From Methanocorpusculum sp. (GTDB lineage Archaea; Halobacteriota; Methanomicrobia; Methanomicrobiales; Methanocorpusculaceae): a stretch of 17,257 nt of DNA. Location: the NCBI GenBank assembly GCA_029987395.1, contig DALTVX010000031.1, positions 1 through 17,257 of the forward strand. The letters run 5' to 3'. This document shows, one piece after another, positions 7,170-14,751 of the stretch. Positions within the stretch are counted from its first letter, which is position 1; every line of letters starts with the position of its first letter. The notes beneath the pieces were generated by a model that saw nothing but the letters and a program-made list of their open reading frames with translations, had not been told where the DNA came from and made no database searches. The position numbers were made by a program, and so were the translations under genes.

Positions 7170-7628
7170 TTACTTTTTTTCAGACGTCGTATTCTTGATG
7201 GTTCCACTGGTACACAGTTCGACGACGATCCTATCCTTGAAGGTTCCGATCACCGAGAGATTATATCCACCAGGACCTAGACCAGGAGGAATTGTAAAGA
7301 AGATCACGGTCCCAGGAGCGTAGTATTTCGGGAGCGCGACCGGCTCTGCCTCAATTCCGTTCAAATATACCTGCAGCAAAACAAGATCGGTAACATCTTT
7401 GCCGTTCATAATCTCCAGTTCCAACACATCTCCCCCCACGGGAGCTATGGTAAATCCAACGGCTTTAAAGATAATTCCTGCGTTTCCATACGTACTTACG
7501 GCAAATATACCTACAATAAGTGCCAGTGTTATCGTTATGGCAACAATTAACGCTAACCCTATCAGTGTGGAGGCGGGGAGCGTTTTATTCGAAAAATACT
7601 CCCAGAAAAAATCTAGGAAGGTAGCCAC
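7170..7628 (-). CDS. Pilin-like membrane-anchored surface protein (hypothetical)
   Basis: A 152-residue protein starting at a GTG (7628); no ATG is available upstream before an in-frame stop. Residues about 18-46 (PASTLIGLALIVAITITL...) are strongly hydrophobic and resemble the hydrophobic N-terminus of archaeal type IV pilins (DUF1628-like, with SPVIG...LLVAITV). The remainder reads as a beta-rich extracellular domain with short strands, Gly/Pro turns and a possible N-glycosylation site (NLS in GGYNLSVIG). Unlike a classic class III signal peptide, the first 17 residues are aromatic rather than basic, so prepilin-peptidase processing is uncertain. It is convergent with the small membrane protein gene and divergent from the epimerase gene. 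Confidence 0.6.
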   Translation of the reverse strand: MATFLDFFWEYFSNKTLPASTLIGLALIVAITITLALIVGIFAVSTYGNAGIIFKAVGFTIAPVGGDVLELEIMNGKDVTDLVLLQVYLNGIEAEPVALPKYYAPGTVIFFTIPPGLGPGGYNLSVIGTFKDRIVVELCTSGTIKNTTSEKK

Positions 7629-7750
7629 TATCTCGAAATATGCTCTTACGAGGGATAAACATTCCTTAACAGATACATTCGATCACGAAAAATTTACACA
7701 CCTCGAAACATTCCGTTCCCCTTATCACGGAAAAAAACCTACAAGTAGAT

Positions 7751-8677
7751 ATGAACTGTATCGTCACCGGAGGGGCGGGATTCATCGGCTCGCATTTGGT
7801 GGATCTCCTCGTCGCACACAATCATCATGTAACCGTGATCGACTCGATGGTAGCAGGAAGAATGGCCAATATCGAGGATGACCTTGCACAGATAACCTTT
7901 GTTCAGGCTGATCTGCTTAAAGATGGCTGGCAGAAGAACTTCGCCGGAATTGATAGGGTATATCACATAGCAGCTGATCCGGATGTTCGCGGATCCGCAC
8001 GAAAATCCTTTGAGGTCTATGATAACAATGTTACAGCCACCGTTCGCGTACTTGAAGCGATGAAAGAACACGGTGTGAAGGAGATCGTGTTCACCTCAAC
8101 CTCGACCGTCTACGGCGAAGCATCCGTGATCCCGACCCCGGAGACATACTCACCAATGATCCCCATTTCGGTCTATGGAGCAAGCAAGCTCGCCTGCGAG
8201 GCGATGATCTCGTCTTATGCCGCAACTTACGGCTGGAAGGCCTGGGTCTACCGATTCGCAAACATCGTTGGACCACGCAGTACCCATGGGATCATTTACG
8301 ATTTCGTGCAAAAACTCAGAGCGGATCCAAAGGAGCTGGAGATCCTCGGCGACGGTCGGCAGAGCAAATCCTATCTCGCGGTAGAAAACTGTGTGAAGGC
8401 AATGATCTTTGCACCCGAAGTCTCGCATGACACCTTCAACTTTTTCAACATAGGTTCAGAGGACTGGATCAATGTAAAAAGGATAGCCGAGCTGATCGTT
8501 GAGGAGATGGAGCTTAAGGATGTTAAGTTCAACTTCACCGGCGGCGACAGAGGATGGGTCGGCGACGTCCCCCTTATGAGACTTGGTGTCGATAAACTCC
8601 GAGCACTTGGCTGGGACCCAGAGATCACGTCTGAGGAAAGCGTCAGACGTGCGATCCGAGCGACCATCGCAGAGTGA
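7751..8677 (+). CDS. NAD-dependent sugar epimerase/dehydratase (GalE-like)
   Basis: A 308-residue extended short-chain dehydrogenase. The N-terminal Rossmann motif GGAGFIGS is at residues 7-14. The active site has the TSTST segment (115-119) and Y142-x3-K146 (YGASK), and later NIVGPR is the substrate-side loop usual in UDP-sugar 4-epimerases. Such enzymes interconvert nucleotide sugars (for example UDP-glucose/UDP-galactose) or their uronic-acid or N-acetyl forms in the cytosol. Length and motifs are complete. The exact sugar cannot be read from sequence. It is convergent with the DUF368 gene, a pairing consistent with surface glycan synthesis. Confidence 0.88.
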   Translation: MNCIVTGGAGFIGSHLVDLLVAHNHHVTVIDSMVAGRMANIEDDLAQITFVQADLLKDGWQKNFAGIDRVYHIAADPDVRGSARKSFEVYDNNVTATVRVLEAMKEHGVKEIVFTSTSTVYGEASVIPTPETYSPMIPISVYGASKLACEAMISSYAATYGWKAWVYRFANIVGPRSTHGIIYDFVQKLRADPKELEILGDGRQSKSYLAVENCVKAMIFAPEVSHDTFNFFNIGSEDWINVKRIAELIVEEMELKDVKFNFTGGDRGWVGDVPLMRLGVDKLRALGWDPEITSEESVRRAIRATIAE

Positions 8678-8697
8678 AAATCACTCAGCCTTTTTTT
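8672..8697 (+). terminator. Palindromic terminator containing both convergent stop codons
   Basis: GAGTGA-AAA-TCACTC (8672-8686) is a 6-bp stem with a 3-nt loop, followed by AGCC and a seven-T run (8691-8697). The left arm holds the TGA of the epimerase gene and the right arm the TGA of the DUF368 gene on the other strand; both proteins end in Ala-Glu. The T-run follows the hairpin only in the plus direction. Confidence 0.5.
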
Positions 8698-9586
8698 CCG
8701 ACCGTTTTTTCATATACTGCAGACCGGCAAGGATCCCCACGCCGATCAAAAAGAACAGGATACTAAACGTTTCTAAACTCATCGGAGGTCTTGGCACATC
8801 AAGCGTGGTCGCGCCGAGAACGATGGCATACAGTGAACCGATCAGAAGCCCGACGCTCAGATAGATCGTCTGCGAACGGAATTTTTCCAGGCAATGTCTA
8901 AGCAGTTTCGCGATAAAAACGAGTCCGGTGATCATCCCAAGACCAAACACGATCAACATCGGCACATACTCAAATTGGAGATGAACGACAGCACTTACCG
9001 CAGAGATAAGCGGTACATACAGCCCCATGATCAAAAGCATCGTCGATCCTGAGATCCCTGGAAGTACCATCACAGAAATAGCAAAGACCGCGGCAATGAA
9101 TAAAAAAAGTCCAAGCTCGAATGAGACCTGCGTCAGATCCACCGAACTCTCGCGGTTTACTGGATTGAAGTACATAAGAAGGGGTACGGCTGCCATGCCG
9201 ATCACAGTGAAGATACTGTGAAGATAATGACTCTTCAGGGCCGCCTTCTCCTCCATCACGACGATCGGGACAGCACAAACTGTCAGACCGATGAAAAGGG
9301 AACTTATTTCATAAATATAGGTATCAAAAAGATTTGCGAGGATCACGGCGCAGATAAGAAACGCTACGGCCCAGCCAATAGCGAGTTTGAACAGAAACGG
9401 GAACGCAGCCTTTCGCTCTGCCATGGTCCCAGTGAGGAGATCGTCCACCGAGGAGATGAACTTATCATAAAACCCAAGTAAAAATGCGATCGTCCCCCCA
9501 GATACTCCGGGTACGCTATCGGCGATCGCCATGCACGCTCCTTTTATTATATCCATACTTTCCTTATTAGTTAGGCTCGCCTTCAC
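8681..9586 (-). CDS. DUF368 membrane protein, putative polyprenyl-phosphate transporter
   Basis: A 301-residue integral membrane protein. The signature KGACMAIADSVPGVSGGT near the N-terminus and the internal repeat VMVLPGISGSTMLL around residues 170-185 mark the DUF368 family as an inverted-repeat transporter with about eight membrane segments. Bacterial DUF368 proteins (PopT) have been linked to recycling of undecaprenyl phosphate across the membrane. In an archaeon the likely cargo is dolichyl phosphate, the carrier for N-glycans; that transfer of function is inference. The frame opens with GTG at 9586. An ATG at 9556, preceded by AAGGAAAG, would give 291 residues and is a serious alternative start. 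It ends in a Lys/Glu-rich tail and faces the epimerase gene tail to tail. Confidence 0.85.
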   Translation of the reverse strand: MKASLTNKESMDIIKGACMAIADSVPGVSGGTIAFLLGFYDKFISSVDDLLTGTMAERKAAFPFLFKLAIGWAVAFLICAVILANLFDTYIYEISSLFIGLTVCAVPIVVMEEKAALKSHYLHSIFTVIGMAAVPLLMYFNPVNRESSVDLTQVSFELGLFLFIAAVFAISVMVLPGISGSTMLLIMGLYVPLISAVSAVVHLQFEYVPMLIVFGLGMITGLVFIAKLLRHCLEKFRSQTIYLSVGLLIGSLYAIVLGATTLDVPRPPMSLETFSILFFLIGVGILAGLQYMKKRSEKKAE

Positions 9587-9663
9587 TAATTAGCGTTCTT
9601 GCTTTAGGTATCCCAACCATGCAATTTATTCAGATAACGACCAGATATATAACAGAGATTTCC

Positions 9664-10827
9664 ATGAAATATATTCTTATTCTGGCTGACGGAGCAGCAG
9701 ATGAGCCTCTTGAAGAGCTTGGCGGAAAAACCCCGCTCGAAGTGGCAAATAAACCCAATATGGATCGTATCGCCCGTGAAGGCAGATGCGGGATGTTAAA
9801 GACCGTGGATGATTCGCTCACTCCCGGTTCAGATGTCGCCAATATGTCGATCCTCGGCTATGACCCGATGAAATATTATACCGGCCGCGGCGCTATCGAG
9901 GCACTGAGTATGGGGATCCCGTTTAAGGAAGGGGACCTTGCCTACCGCTGTAATCTTGTCACGATCGAGAACGGCAGGATGAAGGATTTTGCAGCCGGCC
10001 ACATCACAAGCGCTGAGGGAGCTGAGCTTTTCGCTGCTCTCAAAGAGAAGATCCCTGAGGCAGGCTGGTACTCCGGCATCTCCTACAGAAATGTGATGAT
10101 GCTTCCAAACGGCAAAGGTTCAGAGACGAGCCCGCCCCATGATATCGTCGGCGAGTCGATCAATGATCACCTCCCGAAAGGAGAGGACGCCGAGCGTTTG
10201 ATGAACTTTATCGTCAGAGCAGCTGATGTGTTCGAGAACCATCCGGTGAACAAAAAGCGTATCGCTGCAGGTAAAAGCCCGGCGACGACCATCTGGCCGT
10301 GGAGCGGAGGGCCAAAGTCTTCGATGCCGGCATTCTGCGATAAGTATCACAAGAAGGGAGCAGTCATCTCAGGTGTGGATCTGCTGTTCGGTCTTGCAAA
10401 ATGCGCCGGTATGGATGTTGTCAAGGTCCCTGGAGCGACCGGATATCTCGACACGAACTTCCTTGGAAAAGCCAAAGCGGCTGTTGATACGATCAACGCT
10501 GGCGCGGATTTTGTGTACATGCATGTCGAGGCAACGGACGAGGCGGGACATCTTGGCAGTCTTAAAGAGAAGATCCGGGCGATCGAAAACCTGGATCAGG
10601 CGATCGGCTATATTCTCGACAACTTCGACGGCTGCATCATGCTGATGCCCGACCACCCGACCCCGGTCGCAAAAAAGACCCACACCAATGATCCGGTCCC
10701 GTTCGCGATCCGCGGTCTTGACAAGCCAGACGGCGTGTTGGTGTACACAGAAAAAGATGTGCAGGAGAAGGGTTCCTACGGCCTTATCAACGCAGTTGAT
10801 CTTCTGGACATTGTGTTTAAAGAGTAA
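9664..10827 (+). CDS. apgM: 2,3-bisphosphoglycerate-independent phosphoglycerate mutase, archaeal type
   Basis: A 387-residue alkaline-phosphatase-superfamily enzyme interconverting 3- and 2-phosphoglycerate in glycolysis and gluconeogenesis. Visible motifs are the first metal Asp in LADGAADEP (D9), GSDVANMSILGYDP carrying the likely nucleophile Ser56, the YYTGRG loop, AGHIT, VPGATGYLDTN, EATDEAGH and MPDHPTP followed by HTNDPVPF for the metal-binding His/Asp residues. I chose the ATG at 9664 because ILILADGAADEP then sits at the expected family N-terminus; the frame could extend to 9619. Close relatives have been proposed to be homoserine kinases in genomes lacking ThrB, so the substrate is not certain. 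The QueG-like gene follows after 4 nt. Confidence 0.88.
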   Translation: MKYILILADGAADEPLEELGGKTPLEVANKPNMDRIAREGRCGMLKTVDDSLTPGSDVANMSILGYDPMKYYTGRGAIEALSMGIPFKEGDLAYRCNLVTIENGRMKDFAAGHITSAEGAELFAALKEKIPEAGWYSGISYRNVMMLPNGKGSETSPPHDIVGESINDHLPKGEDAERLMNFIVRAADVFENHPVNKKRIAAGKSPATTIWPWSGGPKSSMPAFCDKYHKKGAVISGVDLLFGLAKCAGMDVVKVPGATGYLDTNFLGKAKAAVDTINAGADFVYMHVEATDEAGHLGSLKEKIRAIENLDQAIGYILDNFDGCIMLMPDHPTPVAKKTHTNDPVPFAIRGLDKPDGVLVYTEKDVQEKGSYGLINAVDLLDIVFKE

Positions 10828-10831
10828 ACGA

Positions 10832-11548
10832 ATGCGGGAGAAGATCACAGATTTCATTGTAGAGTATGTAAAAGATGCCTCCCATCTGCGTGAACCTCTT
10901 GTCGGGTTTGCGGACTGCAGTTCCCCGATGATCCCGGAGCTGCAGAGGGTCGTGATGCCCGGGCATCTGATGCCTGAAGATATCCTTGCGGATCCAAAGA
11001 TCATCATATCCTATTTTTTACCGTTTCATAAGGAGGTCGCCCTCTCGAATGTTTCCGGGAGATACGCCTCGAAGCGCTGGGTCGACTGTTACATCGAGAC
11101 GAATCGGCTGATCGCCTCCCTGAATGCTGCACTGATCGATCATCTGGAGGCTCAGGGATTTCGGGCAGCATTTGCAGAAAATGCCGTTCATCTGGATAAA
11201 GAGATGCTGATGAGCTGCTGGTCACAGCGGCATATCGCCGAGATCGCCGGTCTTGGGCGATTCGGGCTGAACAATCTTTTGATCACCCGTGCCGGTTCCT
11301 GCGGGCGGTTCGGTTCAGTGGTCACTGATCTTTCCGTTCAGCCGGATATGCCGGAGACAAAGGAGCGGTGTCTGTATAAATTATCGGGCATGTGCATGAG
11401 GTGTGTGGAAAACTGTCCTACCGGGGCACTAAGTGAGGATGGATTTGATCGGCGGGTCTGCTTTTCACTTTGTCAGGAGAACGAGAAGATATACGGAGCA
11501 AATGTCTGCGGGAAATGCGCCGTGGATATCCCGTGCGGTTTTCTCTGA
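10832..11548 (+). CDS. QueG-like (epoxyqueuosine-reductase-related) iron-sulfur protein, short form
   Basis: A 238-residue protein similar to the middle and ferredoxin parts of QueG. GLGRFGLNNLLIT matches the conserved G-x-G-x-x-G-x-N-x-L region. The first cluster motif has C180, C188, C191 and C195-P (CMRCVENCPTGAL). It is followed by RRVCFSL, equivalent to the QueG RRCISY segment, and by C226, C229 and C235 (NVCGKCAVDIPC), with C210 or C214 available for a second [4Fe-4S] cluster. The HEAT-repeat C-terminus of bacterial QueG is absent. QueG reduces epoxyqueuosine in bacterial tRNA; archaea make archaeosine instead, so the real reaction is unknown. It is very likely cotranscribed with the upstream mutase gene (4 nt gap). 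Confidence 0.75.
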   Translation: MREKITDFIVEYVKDASHLREPLVGFADCSSPMIPELQRVVMPGHLMPEDILADPKIIISYFLPFHKEVALSNVSGRYASKRWVDCYIETNRLIASLNAALIDHLEAQGFRAAFAENAVHLDKEMLMSCWSQRHIAEIAGLGRFGLNNLLITRAGSCGRFGSVVTDLSVQPDMPETKERCLYKLSGMCMRCVENCPTGALSEDGFDRRVCFSLCQENEKIYGANVCGKCAVDIPCGFL

Positions 11549-11624
11549 ATCGGATTTAGACGGCTCTGCGGCGAGTTTAATACTGCACGGGGTATGACCG
11601 GTTCCATCTGTTCAAAGCTGGCGG
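11549..11624. other. Short intergenic tail with no recognised element
   Basis: These 76 nt between the QueG-like gene and the left inverted repeat show no gene, hairpin or repeat that I can support. This begins a 1,374-nt stretch (11549-12922) without an intact gene; its other parts are listed separately. Confidence 0.5.
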
Positions 11625-11795
11625 GATTCTTTGGATAGTATAAATCATCACACGAAATTCACGAAAACGTCCACAAAAACACGAAAAAGGAATAATTCGG
11701 TCAAGTGTTGCCCTCTGTCGTACACTCCCCCGTCCCCCACACGAAATTTGCGAAAATCAACGAAATACACGAAAAGGGGAACAGGGGCGGAGGAA
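11625..11795 (+). repeat. Left arm of ~170-bp imperfect inverted repeat
   Basis: This arm is nearly identical to the reverse complement of 12455-12623, with a few substitutions and small indels. It begins GATTCTTTGGATAGTATAAA and is rich in CACGAAA motifs. It seems built of two related units starting at 11649 and 11738 (CACACGAAATT...), each followed by a GGAAT(AA)TTCGGTCA-like end. The second unit continues just past the arm, where AATTCGGTCACGAGTG echoes AATTCGGTCAAGTGTTG. Confidence 0.85.
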
Positions 11796-11933
11796 TTCGG
11801 TCACGAGTGAAAACAACGTGAACGAGAATCATATCCTTTATGGTTGAACGTTTAGATCGCTCACACATCCCGGAAATTAGGATTATAATATTTGGTTACT
11901 CAATTTTGTGAATAAATCTGAAAACATATCTAT

Positions 11934-12312
11934 CTAGACATAATCACTGAAGTTTTGATCCTCAGGGAGTAATTTATGAATGAGATATAATGGATATTGT
12001 TCTTTTGATGGTTTCCATCCATCCGATTTAGATTCACCGTTAATTGTTTTCATGAATAGATCGGTATAACAGTTTTCTAAATCATTTGATAAAATAAAAA
12101 CATTGCCGTTCTGTAACTTTTTAATATATGTTTCAACTTTAGAATGTAATATTTCGTTTTTTATGTCAGAAATACGGTTAATTTTAGGTTTATTACCAAT
12201 CAAATCTTTCGAAGTTGTTTTTACCTACAATTGCATTTTTTCCTTTGTTAAATTCAACATTCAGATATTCTATTGAACGATAATTTCTAATTATTACCCT
12301 AGAAAGATACAT
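11934..12312 (-). pseudogene. Deleted OLD-family/RecF-like ATP-dependent nuclease remnant
   Basis: Two pieces of one gene in different frames. From the ATG at 12312 the reverse strand reads MYLSRVIIRNYRSIEYL, then NKGKNAIVGKNN, the N-terminus and first half of the Walker A (GKNNxGKS) of OLD/RecF-type ATPases. It then runs into junk and a stop at 12193. The other frame is open from about the same point to a stop at 11934. It ends with GNVFILSNDLENCYTDLF and KLLPEDQNFSDYV, resembling the end of an OLD TOPRIM domain. The ATPase core and most of TOPRIM, probably well over 400 residues, are missing. An in-frame ATG at 12339 could extend the N-terminus. The DNA is clearly more A/T-rich than the flanks. 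The inverted repeats at 11625-11795 and 12455-12623 flank it. Confidence 0.6.
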
Positions 12313-12454
12313 GATATTAATATTGAAGACATCTTCCATATAATATAGATCGAACTTACGCAGTTTCAGTATGTCTCCAATTCGGTAAGAGTATGGCTGG
12401 ATGTGTCCGCCCTCATCCCAATTATTTTCATCTTAGCTTTGATCGATCTCCCTA

Positions 12455-12623
12455 TCCTTCCGCCCCTGTTCCCCTTTTCGTGTATTTCGTTGATTTTCGC
12501 AAATTTCGTGTGGGGGACGGGGAGGGTACGACAGAGGGCAACACTTGACCGAATTATTCCTTTTTCGTGTTTTCGTTTTTCTTTCGTGCATTTCGTGTGA
12601 TGATTTATACTATCCAAAGAATC
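12455..12623 (-). repeat. Right arm of ~170-bp imperfect inverted repeat
   Basis: Reverse-complement partner of 11625-11795. The outer boundary is sharp: similarity stops right after GAATC at 12619-12623. The inner boundary decays around CCTATCCTTCCGCC. Short apparent reading frames through this arm result from the repeat and are not genes. Confidence 0.85.
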
Positions 12624-12681
12624 TTACTCAAATCGTAGGTGCATCCCAGAGATTAGGATATTTGCTCCGCTGAGACCGCTA

Positions 12682-12813
12682 GTTGCAAGCCTATTGGCTT
12701 GCTCGCAAGTTTCCTTCGAAAACTTTCTTGGCTGAGGCAACCCTTACGGGGTAACCCGCCTCAGCTAAGGTTGTCTGCTTCGCATGCAACCCACCCCTAC
12801 GGGGCAGCCCGCC
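12682..12813. repeat. Cluster of GC-rich hairpins with a ~20-bp direct repeat
   Basis: GCAAGCC-TATT-GGCTTGC lies near 12684-12701. GCTGAGGC (12731-12738) pairs with GCCTCAGC (12758-12765). GGTTG (12769-12773) pairs with CAACC (12787-12791), with TGC/GCA inside. CCCC (12794-12797) pairs with GGGG (12801-12804). The segments 12741-12760 and 12795-12813 are direct repeats of the form CCYTACGGGGYARCCCGCC. This resembles a REP-like or decayed repetitive element. I see no gene between the right inverted-repeat arm and the acyl-CoA synthetase stop. Confidence 0.55.
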
Positions 12814-12922
12814 CCATACACGAAATCGAAGTACACCTTCGCAAAAGAAAGAAGACCTTTTCCTGAATGCAAAACCTAGGGATATCTAACACAAATAAAA
12901 TCTAAAAAAAGGGGAAAAAATT

Positions 12923-14683
12923 TCAGTTCTTCTTTTCAGTGAACTCTTCGTGATGAGCATCCTGATATCTTTTCATCTCAAGATCACGGAGTTCCACTCT
13001 GCGGACCTTTCCTGAGATGGTTTTTGGCAGCTCGTCCACGAACTCGATCGACCGCGGATACTTATAGGGTGCGGTCGTCGTTTTGACATGGTTCTGCATC
13101 TCTTTGATCAGAGCGTCGGATTTTTTATATCCATCCTTCAAAACAACGAACGCCTTGATGGTCACGCCGCGGATCGGATCTGGCTTGCCGACGACCGCCG
13201 ATTCTTTCACTGCCGGGTGCTCGATGAGAGCAGACTCGACCTCTGCTGGAGATACGCGGTATCCTGAGGACTTGATCATATCATCGTCGCGTCCCATGAA
13301 CCAGAAGTACCCATCCTCATCAACGGATGCTTTGTCTCCGGTGTAATACCATCCATCGACGAACACCTTGGCAGTTGATTCCGGATCATCCAGATACTCG
13401 GTGAAAAGACCGACCGGTGACGGGTCGCTTGTGCGGATCGCTATCCTGCCTTCGACTCCCGGAGGAACCGGAGTACCTGCATCGTCGTGAAGTTCGACTT
13501 TCCAGCCGGGAGCCGGTTTGCCGATCGAACCGGGTCTGACCTCCATACAGGGGAAGGTCGCTATTACTGCTACCGTTTCCGTCTGGCCATATGCCTCGTA
13601 GATCTTTTTGTTGGTCCCTTCTTCCCATACACGGTTGACTTCTGGGTTCAGCGTCTCACCAGCCGAAAGGCAGTGACGCAGTTCCGAGAAGTCGAAGGTT
13701 TCCAGATCTGCAAGGATGAGCATGCGGTAGATCGTCGGCGGGGCACAGAATGTGGTGATCTCATACTTTTCGATCAGCGGGAGGAGCTCGGTTGCATTGA
13801 ATTTTCCGCGGTAGTCGTAGACAAAGACACATGCGCCCTGCATCCACGGACCGTAGAACTTACCCCAAGAGGATTTTCCCCAGCCAGTATCTGCAACGGT
13901 GAAGTGAAGATCGTTTTCTGTAAGATCATACCAGAACCTGCCGGTCACGATATGGCCGAGCGGATAGGCATGAGTGTGCAGGACCATCTTCGGGTCGGCT
14001 GTTGTTCCCGACGAGAAGAAGATGAGCATCGGATCGGTCGCTTTGGTTCGAACACTTCTTACGATCGAGCTGAGTTTCGTGGAGGCACGGGCAGGGTGAA
14101 TCAGTTCCTTCTGATAGTTTATCCATCCGGGAACGTCACCGTCGATCAGGAACTTGACCTCGAGTGTCGGGCAGTCTTTACCTAACTCTTCAAGTTTCCA
14201 GACATTTTCGGTGTTCGTCACGATCATCTTGAATTTGCCCTGGTTTATTCGGTATTTTAGATCCTGCGGGGTCAAAATGACTGGAGATGGGCAGAGAACC
14301 GCTCCTATTTTTATTGCAGCGAGAGCAAATGTCCACCATTCGGGGACACGCGGCAGAAGGATCATGACTCTGTCACCTTTGCCGATCTGCTGTTTGAACA
14401 TCATGTTCGCGATCTGGTTGGACAGATTCATCATTTGCCGGAAGGTGTAGTATTTTTCTTTTCCTTCCTGGTTTGTCCAGATCATGGCGAGTTTGTTTCG
14501 ATCTTTTTTCGCCCATGCATCAACAACGTCGAACCCGAAGTTGTAATACTCTGGCACGGCGATGGAAAACGTGGAGTAGGTTTCCTCGTAATCCATCATG
14601 TTGTGGGGCACAAATCCCTCGGATCTATGCTCGCGCTCGGTCAAACGCGTTGGGCGTCCGGCTTTGTGTGCCGTTTCGGTCAT
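12923..14683 (-). CDS. AMP-forming acyl-CoA synthetase (medium-chain/acetyl-CoA-synthetase-like)
   Basis: A 586-residue adenylate-forming enzyme that activates a carboxylic acid to acyl-AMP and then acyl-CoA in the cytosol. The ATP-binding loop FFSSGTTADPK is at residues 222-232. YEAYGQTET is the A5 motif, GWYYTGDKASVDEDGYFWFMGRDDDMIKSSGYRVSP spans the A7-A8 hinge (shown only as landmarks YTGDK and GRDDDMIKSSGYR), and the C-terminal PKTISGKVRR carries the catalytic, acetylatable Lys (about residue 559). The length and N-terminus resemble medium-chain acyl-CoA synthetases (MACS/ACSM) described in methanogens more than acetyl-CoA synthetase. A likely TATA box on this strand (about 14710-14718) lies about 30 nt before the ATG. 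It runs in the same direction as thiD, 68 nt downstream of it. Confidence 0.9.
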   Translation of the reverse strand: MTETAHKAGRPTRLTEREHRSEGFVPHNMMDYEETYSTFSIAVPEYYNFGFDVVDAWAKKDRNKLAMIWTNQEGKEKYYTFRQMMNLSNQIANMMFKQQIGKGDRVMILLPRVPEWWTFALAAIKIGAVLCPSPVILTPQDLKYRINQGKFKMIVTNTENVWKLEELGKDCPTLEVKFLIDGDVPGWINYQKELIHPARASTKLSSIVRSVRTKATDPMLIFFSSGTTADPKMVLHTHAYPLGHIVTGRFWYDLTENDLHFTVADTGWGKSSWGKFYGPWMQGACVFVYDYRGKFNATELLPLIEKYEITTFCAPPTIYRMLILADLETFDFSELRHCLSAGETLNPEVNRVWEEGTNKKIYEAYGQTETVAVIATFPCMEVRPGSIGKPAPGWKVELHDDAGTPVPPGVEGRIAIRTSDPSPVGLFTEYLDDPESTAKVFVDGWYYTGDKASVDEDGYFWFMGRDDDMIKSSGYRVSPAEVESALIEHPAVKESAVVGKPDPIRGVTIKAFVVLKDGYKKSDALIKEMQNHVKTTTAPYKYPRSIEFVDELPKTISGKVRRVELRDLEMKRYQDAHHEEFTEKKN

Positions 14684-14709
14684 GGATAATTATTTGCTTT
14701 TTCTTATGA

Positions 14710-14719
14710 TAAATATAGA
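14710..14719 (-). promoter_or_regulatory. TATA box for the acyl-CoA synthetase gene
   Basis: On the minus strand CTATATTTAT lies about 27-36 nt before the ATG at 14683, the archaeal TATA position for a leaderless or very short-leader mRNA. It falls between thiD and the synthetase gene, suggesting separate transcription. Confidence 0.45.
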
Positions 14720-14751
14720 GGTGATTTTTTCATCAAAGAAGAAGGGGAAAA

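Noticed and set aside
11649..11795. CRISPR-like array of CACGAAA-containing repeats
   Set aside because: The units are irregular, only two are recognisable, and there are no equal-length unique spacers or cas genes.
12366..12617. Open frames on both strands through 12366-12617
   Set aside because: They lie mostly in the right inverted-repeat arm. Their Lys/Arg-rich or Leu/Pro-rich products come from CACGAAA repeats, without any family resemblance.
13487..14185. A 232-codon plus-strand frame within the acyl-CoA synthetase gene
   Set aside because: It is the antisense shadow of a complete adenylate-forming enzyme; no domain pattern is visible in it.
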